Source of the DNA: Bacillus velezensis
GTDB lineage: Bacteria > Bacillota > Bacilli > Bacillales > Bacillaceae
Assembly: GCF_001461825.1 (NCBI RefSeq)
Contig: NZ_LLZC01000020.1
Coordinates: forward strand, 248,001-312,000
Reading direction: 5' to 3'
DNA: 64,000 bases
The position numbers and the translations under genes are program-made. The notes below the pieces were generated by a model, which was given only the letters and a program-made list of their open reading frames with translations, did not search any database and had not been told where the DNA came from. Shown piece after piece: positions 7,172-18,168 of the stretch. The first letter of the stretch is position 1; the number at the start of each line of letters is the position of its first letter.

Positions 7172-8071
7172 TCACTCCGCTTGAGATGATTGAAATTGGC
7201 TTTTCAAAAGTGCGATGAAGATTTCTTTGTTTTTTGTGTTCTCCATAATGGAAGATTGGATGATAGACAGCTTCCGTTTTAAGGAGAATCCTTTTATCTC
7301 AAGCACGGAAATGCTGCCGTGAAGCAGATCCTTTTGCAGCACGCTTTTTGACAGAACGGAAAGACCCATTCCGCTGATCACGGCTTCTTTGACGCCCTGG
7401 TTGCTGCTGATCGTCATCATGGATTTCGGCCGCAGTCCGTTTGATTGAAGGACGTGGTCTAAATATTCCCTCGTTCCCGAACCCTTCTCCCTCGTCACCC
7501 ACGCTTGATTTTGCAATTCGGCAGCCGGGATGTTTTTTCTGCCGGCGAGCGGGTGTCCGTTCGGTGCGGCAATACACAATTCATCCTCCATAAACGGCTG
7601 AATGTCGAGCTCGTTTTTCCCCGTATGCCCTTCAATTAATCCGATATCGGCTTGAAGCATCCGAACCGCTTCGCTGACCTCCTCCGTGTTTCCGATCATG
7701 ACGTCCAGGTTCAGCTCGGGATACTCGTTATGAAGCTTTGCGAGAAGCGGCGGCAGAATATATTCGCCGATGGTAAAGCTCGCGGCGATTTTGAGCTTCC
7801 CTTTGACATAATGATGATGGGCGTAAATTTCGGTTTTCGCCTGTTCGTACAAAAAGACCATCTGCTTGGCGCGCTGATAGAGGATGTCCCCCGTCGGCGT
7901 AGTCGTAAAGTGCTTCGGAGAGCGGTTCAGCAAGGCGGTTTGAAATTCTTTCTCCAGGTTTTTAATGTGAAGGCTGACGCTTGGCTGAGAAATCATCAGC
8001 TTCTGCGCCGCCTTTGTAAAGTTTTTTTCTTCCACGACGGCAATGAATGTTTTCAGTTCCCCATAATACAA
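7172..8071 (-). CDS. cysL: LysR-family regulator CysL
   Basis: 299 residues. The N-terminal winged helix shows NFTKAAQKLMISQPSVSLHI (17-36), and an effector-binding domain follows from about residue 90. B. subtilis CysL (YwfK) activates the sulfite reductase genes cysJI and represses itself. The likely start is the TTG at 8071, after AGGGGCGATG. It is divergent from a YeiH-type transporter gene across 115 bp, the arrangement in which LysR proteins typically also control the neighbour. A sulfur-linked role for that neighbour is inferred from this. Confidence 0.92.
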   Translation of the reverse strand: MYYGELKTFIAVVEEKNFTKAAQKLMISQPSVSLHIKNLEKEFQTALLNRSPKHFTTTPTGDILYQRAKQMVFLYEQAKTEIYAHHHYVKGKLKIAASFTIGEYILPPLLAKLHNEYPELNLDVMIGNTEEVSEAVRMLQADIGLIEGHTGKNELDIQPFMEDELCIAAPNGHPLAGRKNIPAAELQNQAWVTREKGSGTREYLDHVLQSNGLRPKSMMTISSNQGVKEAVISGMGLSVLSKSVLQKDLLHGSISVLEIKGFSLKRKLSIIQSSIMENTKNKEIFIALLKSQFQSSQAE

Positions 8072-8186
8072 AAAGCATCGCCCCTAATCATTATTTTTCC
8101 TAATCGTTTAGATCATATAAATATATTTTACTAATGATTAAGACCGCAGTAAAGTGGAGTTATCAAGATAATGGGAAGTGACTGAG

Positions 8187-9164
8187 ATGAAGATGGTAAA
8201 AGGTGTTTCAGTTACCGCAGGAATTGCGTTTGCGGCTTTCTATGTCAGCCGCCTGCCGTTTTTGCATATGTTCGGAATGCTTGTCCTTGCAATGCTGATC
8301 GGCATGCTTTGGCGCGCCGTATTCGGACAGCGGGCGGCATTAGAGCCGGGGATCGCGTTCTCAAGCAAATACTTGCTGAAAGCAGGCATCATCCTGCTTG
8401 GTATGAGACTGAATCTGGCGGATATCTATCATGCGGGCTGGCACGTATTTGCAATTGCCGTCTGCTGTATGATGTTTGCGGGTGCCGTTGTATACGGACT
8501 GTCCCGGCTGTTCCGTATAGATCAGACACTCAGCACGCTGACAGCCTGCGGCACAGCGATCTGCGGAGCGGCTGCCATTGCCGCGATCGCGCCGCAGATC
8601 AGATCAAATGAAAATGCAGCCGCCATCAGCGCGGCCGCCGTTTCGTTATTAGGAACCGTTTTTACTGTTGTATATTCTCTTTCTTATCATGTATTGGGCT
8701 TTTCTCCTGCGGCTTACGGAGCCTTTTGCGGGGCAACGCTTCACGAGGTGGCGCATGCGGCGGCGGCCGGCAGCGCCGGAGGAAAAGCAGCCGTCGAGAT
8801 GGCGGTGATCGTCAAACTGACCCGGGTCGCGCTGCTCGTCCCGGCCGCATTCATGCTCGGAATGCGGGCGCGCCGCAGCGGAAAGTCAAAGACGGCTTCT
8901 GCCGCTTCACTCCCCATCCCTTGGTTTATCTTCGGATTTCTCGGAATGAGCGCCATCCATACATCAGGCGTCATTTCAGCCGCGCATTCCGAATTTCTTG
9001 TTCAAGTGTCTTATGTTTTAATTGGCATGGCGATGGCGGGTCTCGGTTTGAAAGTCCATATATCGGCGTTTCGTCATAACGGCTGGCGGGCGCTCGCAGC
9101 AGGCTTGATTGGCTCTCTCTGTTTGTCCCTGTTCGGCTGGGCCGCAGTGACGTTTTTTCTATAA
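8187..9164 (+). CDS. YeiH-family putative sulfate exporter
   Basis: 325 residues from the ATG at 8187 (GGGAAGTG eight bases upstream); an in-frame GTG at 8178 is also possible. It has nine or ten hydrophobic segments and the family pattern KYLLKAGIILLGMRLN, then TACGTAICGAAAIAAIAP and GAFCGATLHEVAHAAAAG. UPF0324/YeiH proteins are assigned as putative sulfate or organosulfonate exporters on limited evidence. Its position beside cysL, a regulator of sulfite reduction, supports a role in sulfur handling. In B. subtilis I do not recall it at this locus, so it may be specific to this lineage. Confidence 0.85.
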   Translation: MKMVKGVSVTAGIAFAAFYVSRLPFLHMFGMLVLAMLIGMLWRAVFGQRAALEPGIAFSSKYLLKAGIILLGMRLNLADIYHAGWHVFAIAVCCMMFAGAVVYGLSRLFRIDQTLSTLTACGTAICGAAAIAAIAPQIRSNENAAAISAAAVSLLGTVFTVVYSLSYHVLGFSPAAYGAFCGATLHEVAHAAAAGSAGGKAAVEMAVIVKLTRVALLVPAAFMLGMRARRSGKSKTASAASLPIPWFIFGFLGMSAIHTSGVISAAHSEFLVQVSYVLIGMAMAGLGLKVHISAFRHNGWRALAAGLIGSLCLSLFGWAAVTFFL

Positions 9165-9165
9165 A

Positions 9166-9196
9166 AAATGCCGGCCCTCGTAAAGGCCGGCTTTTG
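9166..9196. terminator. Bidirectional terminator between the YeiH gene and pta
   Basis: A GCCGGCC / GGCCGGC stem flanked by an A-run on the left and T-run on the right serves both convergent genes. Confidence 0.85.
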
Positions 9197-9200
9197 CGGA

Positions 9201-10172
9201 TTACAGCGCTTGAGCAGCCGTAATTAACGCAAGATTGTAGACGTCTTCCGCATTACATCCTCTGGAAAGATCGTTTACAGGCATATTCAATCCTTGCAGA
9301 ATCGGTCCGACCGCTTCAAAGCCGCCTAAGCGCTGAGCGATTTTGTAGCCGATGTTTCCTGCTTCAAGGCTTGGGAATACAAATACATTCGCGTCTCCTT
9401 TAATGTCGGAGTCCGGCGCTTTTTTCTCCGCGACAGACGGCACAAATGCAGCGTCGAATTGGAATTCGCCGTCCAGCGTAAGCTCAGGCGCTTTTTCCTT
9501 CGCAATTTTCACGGCTTCAGCCACTTTGTCCGTCTCATCTGATTTCGCCGATCCTTTTGTAGAGAAGCTGAGCATGGCAACGCGCGGGTCAATGTCAAAC
9601 ATTTGAGCCGTATTGGCGCTTTCAATGGCAATTTCGGCAAGGTCCTGGCTGTCAGGGGCAATGTTGATCGCGCAATCAGCGAATACATATTGCTCGTCAC
9701 CGCGGGCCATGATGAAGACGCCTGATGTTTTTTTCACGCCTTCTTTTGTTTTAATGATTTGAAGTGCAGGGCGCACCGTATCGGCTGTAGAATGTGCAGC
9801 TCCGCTGACAAGTCCGTCTGCGAGACCTTTGTACACAAGCATCGTGCCGAAATAGTTTTCGTCCAGCAAAGCTTTGCGGGCCTGTTCTTCCGTCGCTTTG
9901 CCTTTGCGGCGTTCTACGAAAGCCTGAACGAGTTCTTCCATGCCTTCATATGTATGCGGGTCAAAAATGTCCACGCCGTCAAGCGTAAGGTTTAATTCTT
10001 TCGCTTTTGCTTGAATGTCTTCTTTATTGCCGACTACGATCGGCTTTAATACCTTGTTGCCCGCCAAGTTGTTGACCGCAACCAGGATACGTTCGTCCAA
10101 CCCTTCAGGAAATACGATTTTCACATCTTTTCCTGCGACTTTTTCTTGTACTTTTGTAAATAAATCTGCCAC
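9201..10172 (-). CDS. pta: Phosphate acetyltransferase
   Basis: 323 residues, the usual length of the short (EutD-type) enzyme. It converts acetyl-CoA and phosphate to acetyl-phosphate, the first step of overflow acetate formation, and is cytoplasmic. The sequence begins MADLFTKVQEKVAGKDVKIV and keeps the conserved VSGAAHSTADTVRPALQIIKT region and the C-terminal GPILQGLNMPVNDLSRG motif. The gene has its own promoter with a cre box near -55, the location used for CcpA activation of pta in B. subtilis. Confidence 0.97.
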   Translation of the reverse strand: MADLFTKVQEKVAGKDVKIVFPEGLDERILVAVNNLAGNKVLKPIVVGNKEDIQAKAKELNLTLDGVDIFDPHTYEGMEELVQAFVERRKGKATEEQARKALLDENYFGTMLVYKGLADGLVSGAAHSTADTVRPALQIIKTKEGVKKTSGVFIMARGDEQYVFADCAINIAPDSQDLAEIAIESANTAQMFDIDPRVAMLSFSTKGSAKSDETDKVAEAVKIAKEKAPELTLDGEFQFDAAFVPSVAEKKAPDSDIKGDANVFVFPSLEAGNIGYKIAQRLGGFEAVGPILQGLNMPVNDLSRGCNAEDVYNLALITAAQAL

Positions 10173-10214
10173 GATATACCCTCCTCTATGTTGACAAAAA
10201 ACGCTTACTTTTAC

Positions 10215-10270
10215 AGCATACTCTTCTTCCAGCTAAATTCAAATAACCAACTTCCATTATAGCGCTTTCA
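10215..10270 (-). promoter_or_regulatory. pta promoter with upstream activating cre box
   Basis: On the - strand TTGAAT (10237-10242) and TATGCT (10215-10220) are separated by 16 bp. A cre-like box TGAAAGCGCTATAA (10257-10270) matches 13 of 14 consensus positions. Its centre lies about 55 bp before the inferred start of transcription. CcpA activation of pta from such a position is established for B. subtilis; the assignment here is by sequence match. Confidence 0.75.
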
Positions 10271-10428
10271 AAAAGAAATCTTATTTTTCTAACTAATTTA
10301 ATTGACCGTTTGTTCACGGCATAGTTTCTGACACAAGGCTTCGGATTATTCAAGGTTTCTCCACAGCCGAAACGGTTAAACTGTGATATAGTGAAGGCAT
10401 CAATGAAAAGATATAGGAGTGAAGATAC

Positions 10429-11193
10429 ATGAGTGAGCAGCAAAAAACGAACGAAGCCGCCCAAACGCTTGACGGTTGGTACGCGCTTCACGATTTCCGC
10501 ACAATAGACTGGACGTCATGGAAGATGTTATCCAGCGATGAGCGCCTGTCGATTATTCACGAATTTACGGGACTGCTTGAAAAATGGGGCGTCGCCCAAA
10601 AAGAAGGCAAAGGCTCGCAAACCATCTACAGCATCGTCGGACAGAAAGCTGATTTTATGCTGATGATTCTTCGCCCGACAATGGAAGAGCTGAACGAAAT
10701 CGAGCTTGAATTTAACAAATCAAAGCTTGCTGAATTTACAATCCCGGCTTATTCTTACGTGTCCGTGGTTGAGCTGAGCAACTACCTGGCAAGCGGAGAG
10801 GGCGATCCGTATGAAAATCCGCATGTCCGCGCCCGCCTGTATCCTGAGCTGCCTGAAGCGAAATACGTCTGCTTCTATCCGATGGATAAAAGAAGAAGCG
10901 GCAATGACAACTGGTACATGCTTTCTATGGATGAACGCAGAAATCTGATGAGAAGCCACGGCTTGATCGGACGGAGCTATGCCGGCAAAGTCAAACAGAT
11001 TATCACGGGATCTGTCGGTTTTGACGATTACGAATGGGGCGTCACGCTCTTCAGCGATGATGTGCTTCAGTTCAAAAAACTTGTTTACGAAATGCGCTTT
11101 GATGAAGTCAGCGCGCGCTACGGCGAATTCGGTTCATTTTTTGTCGGAAACCGCTTGTCTCTCGACACGCTTCCGAAGTTTTTGCACGTGTAA
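10429..11193 (+). CDS. hemQ: Coproheme decarboxylase / heme synthase
   Basis: 254 residues, the standard length of B. subtilis HemQ (YwfI). HemQ oxidatively decarboxylates coproheme to heme b, the last step of the Gram-positive coproporphyrin-dependent pathway. Conserved features include [20 protein letters not shown] and [20 protein letters not shown] followed by [15 protein letters not shown]; the histidine of MRSHG is the proximal heme ligand of the family. The ATG at 10429 follows AGGAGTGAAG. It ends in its own terminator. Confidence 0.96.
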   Translation: MSEQQKTNEAAQTLDGWYALHDFRTIDWTSWKMLSSDERLSIIHEFTGLLEKWGVAQKEGKGSQTIYSIVGQKADFMLMILRPTMEELNEIELEFNKSKLAEFTIPAYSYVSVVELSNYLASGEGDPYENPHVRARLYPELPEAKYVCFYPMDKRRSGNDNWYMLSMDERRNLMRSHGLIGRSYAGKVKQIITGSVGFDDYEWGVTLFSDDVLQFKKLVYEMRFDEVSARYGEFGSFFVGNRLSLDTLPKFLHV

Positions 11194-11194
11194 C

Positions 11195-11225
11195 ACCCAC
11201 CCGCCTGTCCGGCGGGTTTTTTCTT
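11195..11225 (+). terminator. Terminator of hemQ
   Basis: A stem ACCCGCC / GGCGGGT with a TGTCC loop is followed by a T-run immediately after the hemQ stop codon. Confidence 0.85.
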
Positions 11226-11312
11226 TGTCAGAATTTAAATAAAATTTGCTATTTTTATCATTTTTTTTTACGATGTAAAGGAGATTCCATTTTGGTAAAG
11301 GGGTGCAGACAG

Positions 11313-12092
11313 TTGTCAAAACGAACCGCATTTATTATGGGAGCCAGTCAGGGGATCGGCAAAGCAATCGCTCTGAAACTGGCGGACAATGGCTTTCATA
11401 CCGTCATTAATTCACGAGTTCCCGAAAATATCGAATCGGTAAAAGAAGAGATCCTCGCCAAACATCCGGATGCGGGCGTCACCGTTCTGGCCGGCGATAT
11501 GTCGGACCAGAAGACAAGAGCCGGCATTTTTGAAGAGATCAGATCACAATGCGGACGGCTTGATGTATTGATCAACAACATTCCGGGCGGCTCGCCGGAT
11601 ACCTTTGAAACCTGCGATATAGAGGATATGACAAATACCTTTACGAATAAAACAATCGCTTATATCGACTCTATGAAAACGGCCGCAGCAATCATGAAAC
11701 AGCACGAATTCGGCAGAATCATTAATATCGTCGGAAACCTATGGAAAGAACCCGGCGCCAATATGTTTACCAACAGCATGATGAACGCCGCTTTAATTAA
11801 TGCCAGCAAAAACATCGCCATTCAGCTTGCGCCTTTTCACATTACTGTCAACTGTCTGAATCCCGGATTTATCGCCACAGACCGTTATCACCAATTCGTG
11901 AAGAATGTCATGAAGCAAAACGGCATTTCTAAAGCGGAAGCGGAAGAACGGATTGCCTCAGGCGTCCCGATGAAGCGTGTCGGAACTGCGGAAGAAACCG
12001 CGGCGCTGGCTGCCTTTCTTGCCTCTGAAGAAGCCTCTTATATTACCGGGCAGCAAGTGTCAGCCGACGGCGGCAGCATGAAAAGCATATAA
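11313..12092 (+). CDS. bacG: Bacilysin synthesis reductase BacG
   Basis: 259 residues from the TTG at 11313, giving the start MSKRTAF expected for BacG (YwfH). An in-frame TTG at 11292 with an AAAGGAGA site seven bases upstream is a serious alternative and would add seven residues. It is a short-chain dehydrogenase with the cofactor motif GASQGIGKAIA and the family's NNIPGG and IINIVG segments. The usual catalytic Tyr-x-x-x-Lys is altered (TNSMMNAALINASK). BacG reduces the conjugated dihydro-hydroxyphenylpyruvate intermediate on the way to anticapsin. It is convergent to the other bac genes. Confidence 0.95.
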   Translation: MSKRTAFIMGASQGIGKAIALKLADNGFHTVINSRVPENIESVKEEILAKHPDAGVTVLAGDMSDQKTRAGIFEEIRSQCGRLDVLINNIPGGSPDTFETCDIEDMTNTFTNKTIAYIDSMKTAAAIMKQHEFGRIINIVGNLWKEPGANMFTNSMMNAALINASKNIAIQLAPFHITVNCLNPGFIATDRYHQFVKNVMKQNGISKAEAEERIASGVPMKRVGTAEETAALAAFLASEEASYITGQQVSADGGSMKSI

Positions 12093-12094
12093 TA

Positions 12095-12124
12095 AAAACA
12101 TCCCGCTCTCAGCGGGATGTTTCT
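12095..12124. terminator. Shared terminator of bacG and bacF
   Basis: A stem ACATCCCGCT / AGCGGGATGT has an A-run before and T-run after. It overlaps the last codons of bacF and serves both convergent units. Confidence 0.85.
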
Positions 12125-13308
12125 TGTAATGAAGGAAAGGACAAACCGAGCTTTTGAATCCGCAGCACGAATTCCCTCAAATCGCCCTGCTTGGCCACCA
12201 TTGATATTCTGACATAACGCTTTCCGCCGCTGCCGAAAATCTCGCCGGGCGTCACGACAACATGGGCATGCTCCAGCAGATAGTCCGAAAACTGGTGTGA
12301 GGACTCGAATTCATTTGGAATTTCAGCCCAAACATAAAAAGTCCCTTTCGGTTTTTCAATGCTCCAGCCTAATTCCTTTTCACATAACGCCGTGAAAAAG
12401 TCAATCCGTTCTTTATATGTGCGCTTCAGACGCTCCGTATGCTCAGGACTTCCTGACAGCGCCGCCGCTGCCGCCTGCTGAAGACCGCCGAACATGCCGA
12501 CGAATACGTGATCCTGAAACTCATTGACCGCCTGAATGATTTTCTCATTCCCCACGGCAAATGCCATTCTCCAGCCTGCCATATTGAAGGTTTTTGAAAA
12601 TGAATAAAGCTCCGCGCCGACCGTTTTCGCTTCATTCGCCTGAAGAAAGCTGGCCGGGTTCTGATCAAATTCGAACGCGCCGTATGCAAAATCGTGAATA
12701 AGGTGGATGTCATGTTTTTTTGCAAACGCTGCCGCTTTTTCATAAAACGCCTGATCCGCAGTTGCGCCCGTCGGGTTATTCGGGTAATTCAAAAACATCA
12801 GCTTGGCTTTTTTCAGGACGGCGGGATCAATCCGCTCAAAATCCGGCAAATAGCCGTTTTCCGGATGAAGCGGCATCTCATGCAGCTCCGCTCTGGCCAT
12901 TGTAATGCCCGATAAATACTCAGGGTAGCCGGGGTTCGGGACTAAGGCGATATCGCCGGGGTTCAGCAGGCATTGCGTCAAAACGTACAAACCAGCTTTC
13001 CCTCCGCCGAACAGCGCGACTTCTGTCTCCGGATTGACCGATACCCCGTACTCTCTCTCATAAAATTCCGCGATGGCTTCTTTCAGAAACGGATAGCCTC
13101 TGAACGGGCCGTATCCGTGGTACGAAGGATTCAGCGCAGCCTCCCGCAAAGTTTCAACGATATGCGGCGGAGTGGGGAGATCGGGATTCCCCTGGCCGAG
13201 ATTAATGATCTGGGCTCCCGTTTTCTCCATCTCTTTTACCTTTTGAAAAACGAGCGAAAATTCCTGTTTCGGAAGTGTCTTGATGACGTCGGACGGTATG
13301 ATTTCCAT
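12109..13308 (-). CDS. bacF: Aminotransferase BacF
   Basis: 399 residues, the length of B. subtilis BacF (YwfG). It is a fold-type I PLP aminotransferase. The substrate segment NLGQGNPDLPTPP, the region LMFLNYPNNPTGA and the PLP-lysine motif YSFSKTFNMAGWR are intact. BacF transaminates the tetrahydro-hydroxyphenylpyruvate intermediate, using phenylalanine as preferred donor, in anticapsin synthesis. It is the last gene of the bacA-F operon, 12 bp after bacE. Confidence 0.95.
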   Translation of the reverse strand: MEIIPSDVIKTLPKQEFSLVFQKVKEMEKTGAQIINLGQGNPDLPTPPHIVETLREAALNPSYHGYGPFRGYPFLKEAIAEFYEREYGVSVNPETEVALFGGGKAGLYVLTQCLLNPGDIALVPNPGYPEYLSGITMARAELHEMPLHPENGYLPDFERIDPAVLKKAKLMFLNYPNNPTGATADQAFYEKAAAFAKKHDIHLIHDFAYGAFEFDQNPASFLQANEAKTVGAELYSFSKTFNMAGWRMAFAVGNEKIIQAVNEFQDHVFVGMFGGLQQAAAAALSGSPEHTERLKRTYKERIDFFTALCEKELGWSIEKPKGTFYVWAEIPNEFESSHQFSDYLLEHAHVVVTPGEIFGSGGKRYVRISMVAKQGDLREFVLRIQKLGLSFPSLQETSR

Positions 13309-13320
13309 CTGAAAGGCTCC

Positions 13321-14502
13321 TTATAAATGAATTTGCTCTGATTCGTTATTCCGTTCTGAAAAGGATTTATTGACCAGTTTTGTATGCAGAAACAGTCCGC
13401 TGACCAAAAGGACGATAAACGCCATGATGACTGCCGCGTCTACAATGTTGATCAGCATGGAACCGACGGCGATGCACAATCCGATGGAGGCCTCCGCCAC
13501 CGAAAAAATCCGGCCCTGAATCTGGTTCGCCGCGTTCTCCTGAACTTTGACCTTCGCCAGCACCTCACCGTATTCCATTGCGATAAAGAAAAGAATGGCG
13601 GCAATGACTGACACGGCGAAAATCGGGGTAAACAAAAACAGCGCAAGCGAGACGATCGATAACACTGTAAAATACATCAGCCCTTTATTGTTGTTAAAGC
13701 CCCATTTGCTGACAAGAGCGGCGCCGATAAAGCCGCCGAAGCCGATGCAGAACGTCAGGATGAAATTGCCGATTTCCCCGTCGCCTAAAAAGCGGCTGAC
13801 AATCGGGAAATAGCTGTAGACGACACCCCACAAAAGCGCCATCGTAATCATCGTGAACATGGCGTTTAACACAAAAGCATTTGTTTTGATTTCCTTCAGG
13901 CCTTCTTTAAACGACTGAAAAGCTTCTCTCACGTTTTCTGACTGAATCGGCACGTATTGAAGCTTAATGCGGCTGATGAAAAACGCGGAGACAAGATAGG
14001 TCACCCCGTTAAACGCGACGGCAAGCTCCACAGAACCGCCTAACAGAAAAAGTCCGCCGGCTGCAGCGCCGACAATAATCGAAATCGTCGTGGCTTTTGC
14101 AAACAAAGTGTTGATATTTTTAATATCCGCTTCTAAAGACGACATGACCGCGAGACGTGCCGGATTAAAAAACACGCCGCTTCCGTAAGAAACAAACAGC
14201 AGCGCCAGAAAAAGCAGCGGATATTCGCCTTTCGGGAGAAATGTCAGCCCCAAAAAGATGATACCTCTGATCACATCCGTCCACAGCATGATTTTCACCC
14301 TGTCGAGCCGGTCCACGAGCACGCCTAAAAACGGCTGAAACACCATCGGAATACTGCGGACCGCGATGACGCCGGACGTCACCCAGTAGTCGTGATAGTA
14401 TGTAGACAAAATGAGCAGGGCCGGGAGAACGCAATAGTCTCCCATAAACGAAAGCGCCTGCCCGAAAAGCAAATACTTAGAGTTCGGTTTCAGCTGTTTC
14501 AT
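13321..14502 (-). CDS. bacE: Bacilysin exporter / self-resistance protein BacE (MFS)
   Basis: 393 residues with about ten to twelve transmembrane segments of the major facilitator superfamily. The loop motif GVLVDRLDRVKIM between helices 2 and 3 is visible. BacE confers self-protection against bacilysin, presumably by efflux. The start codon overlaps the end of bacD by 4 nt, and a short gap follows to bacF. Confidence 0.94.
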   Translation of the reverse strand: MKQLKPNSKYLLFGQALSFMGDYCVLPALLILSTYYHDYWVTSGVIAVRSIPMVFQPFLGVLVDRLDRVKIMLWTDVIRGIIFLGLTFLPKGEYPLLFLALLFVSYGSGVFFNPARLAVMSSLEADIKNINTLFAKATTISIIVGAAAGGLFLLGGSVELAVAFNGVTYLVSAFFISRIKLQYVPIQSENVREAFQSFKEGLKEIKTNAFVLNAMFTMITMALLWGVVYSYFPIVSRFLGDGEIGNFILTFCIGFGGFIGAALVSKWGFNNNKGLMYFTVLSIVSLALFLFTPIFAVSVIAAILFFIAMEYGEVLAKVKVQENAANQIQGRIFSVAEASIGLCIAVGSMLINIVDAAVIMAFIVLLVSGLFLHTKLVNKSFSERNNESEQIHL

Positions 14503-15917
14503 ACCGGTAACGCATACTTTGCAGTCAGCTTCGCCTGCTGCTGAATTTGTTTGATTGATTCGGCCACGTCACCCGAATTGCTTCCTTTCAGCTCGAACGC
14601 CGCAATGCTGTTGAACGCTTCGAACAGCCGCAGATCCACGGACGTACCCGCCTCGGCCGCCGAGAAAGAAACGATTTCGGTGTCTCCCTTTAAGACGCCG
14701 TCGGGAATGTCAATGCTTTCAATGACGAAATCGACAGCCGTCTCAGGCAGCTGGCCGTTCTCTTTGAAATGCTGAGGATACAAGTGGCAGTCGGCGACAT
14801 AGCATGGCTCCTGCTCCAATAATCCTTTCGGCAGATCGGCTTCTTTTCCGAAACAGAGAACATCCAATAACAGCTGCGCCATATCGACGCCGAAGACCTT
14901 TTTAATATTCGGAATCATGTTCCAGCCCGCAAATCGTGCCGCTGATTCAATCAGTCCGGCTTCCCGGTTTTTCATTAATTTAATCTCTGTATGTGTTGCG
15001 CAGTTTTCGAGGCCTAGTCCTTCATTCGCCTTTTTGGCTGCTTCGACGATTTTTCGCTTCGCGTCATCATCCAGGATGGACGGCGTAATATGCGATGTCT
15101 CCGTGAATCCGATTTGCGGTGTTTTATCATGAATCGCGACAGGGAAGTATTCCCCGTCGGCCATGATGCCTTCTATGCTGATATAGTCGGAATAACCGCT
15201 TGTTTCGTACCAGTCGTCATACTCGCCCTGCAAAAATTCTTCCGCGATAAACGGCGCTTCAAACGTGACCGCTTTCGGTACGTTGATCGACTTCAGGTAT
15301 TCATTGACTCTGTTAAATTCGGCTTCGGCCGTTTCCATCTCTTTGATAAGCGTCACGCCGATGGAGCTCGCCAGATATGTAGGCTTCAGAATGAGCGGCG
15401 TTCCGATTTCCTGAAGCGCGGCGCGGAAATCTTCCAGCGTCGTCACCCGTTTGTTTTTGATGGATTTGACGCCGGCCCGGTTGAAGGCGGCTCTCATTTT
15501 GTTTTTATCTCTGGCATTTTCAGCGGCCTGTACGCCCGCTCCCCGCAGGCCGAGACGTTCACACGCTTTTGCCATCGGAGCGATAAACAGTTCATTGTTG
15601 GTCGTAATGGCGTCAACCGCGAACATGCCGGCCACCTTGACGATTTCTTCGACTACTTCTTCCTCAGGTTTGTCATGATCTTCATGAGCCCAGTAAATCG
15701 AATCGGGATGCTCAAAATCAGCCAGACTCTTAAAATAGTCTTTATCTTTAATGACCGCGACCGAGTATTTTTCAATCAAAGCTGCATGAGAGGCTGTAAT
15801 TGCAAAAGGCCTTGGAATAAAGCTGACCAGGTTATATTTTTCAGCAGCGCTTTTATAAAACATGTGCGGCGGGCAGCCTCCAAGATCAGCAATGACCAAT
15901 ACTGTTTTTCTCTCCAT
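14499..15917 (-). CDS. bacD: L-alanine:anticapsin ligase BacD
   Basis: 472 residues, exactly the size of BacD (YwfE). This ATP-grasp L-amino acid ligase joins L-alanine to L-anticapsin to give bacilysin. The ATP-grasp parts are recognisable: LILKPTYLASSIGVTLIKEM for nucleotide binding, FIAEEFLQGEYDDWY, and the metal-binding end THTEIKLM with AARFAGWNMIP. The gene lies 17 bp after bacC. The enzyme is known to accept many dipeptide substrates. Confidence 0.96.
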   Translation of the reverse strand: MERKTVLVIADLGGCPPHMFYKSAAEKYNLVSFIPRPFAITASHAALIEKYSVAVIKDKDYFKSLADFEHPDSIYWAHEDHDKPEEEVVEEIVKVAGMFAVDAITTNNELFIAPMAKACERLGLRGAGVQAAENARDKNKMRAAFNRAGVKSIKNKRVTTLEDFRAALQEIGTPLILKPTYLASSIGVTLIKEMETAEAEFNRVNEYLKSINVPKAVTFEAPFIAEEFLQGEYDDWYETSGYSDYISIEGIMADGEYFPVAIHDKTPQIGFTETSHITPSILDDDAKRKIVEAAKKANEGLGLENCATHTEIKLMKNREAGLIESAARFAGWNMIPNIKKVFGVDMAQLLLDVLCFGKEADLPKGLLEQEPCYVADCHLYPQHFKENGQLPETAVDFVIESIDIPDGVLKGDTEIVSFSAAEAGTSVDLRLFEAFNSIAAFELKGSNSGDVAESIKQIQQQAKLTAKYALPV

Positions 15918-15934
15918 ATGTAAACACTCCTTCT

Positions 15935-18007
<2,073 letters not shown>

Positions 18008-18039
18008 GAGCACCAACCAATCTGTTAAATTTTAAGTAA

Positions 18040-18090
18040 ATATTATCCATAGACGTTCAAGCTGTCAATATTATTTGAAAATATTGATAA
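18040..18090 (-). promoter_or_regulatory. bacA operon promoter with possible CodY site
   Basis: On the - strand TTGACA (18063-18068) and TAATAT (18040-18045) are 17 bp apart, a good sigma-A promoter about 30 bp before bacA. Just upstream TATTTTCAAATAATA matches 11 of 15 positions of the CodY box. CodY repression of the bac operon is established in B. subtilis; the site is inferred. Confidence 0.6.
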
Positions 18091-18106
18091 TTATTCCTAT
18101 ATATTA

Positions 18107-18134
18107 AAAAACACCTTAAGATATAAGGTGTTAA
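18107..18134 (-). terminator. Terminator of ywfA
   Basis: The stem AACACCTTA / TAAGGTGTT is followed on the - strand by a T-run. It separates ywfA from the bacA promoter. Confidence 0.8.
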
Positions 18135-18168
18135 AAATTAACATTTACAAAATTATAGAAACTTTATT

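Noticed and set aside
15090-15923. 277-codon + strand ORF opposite bacD
   Set aside because: It lies wholly antisense to the highly conserved bacD, has no ribosome site and a composition typical of a shadow frame.
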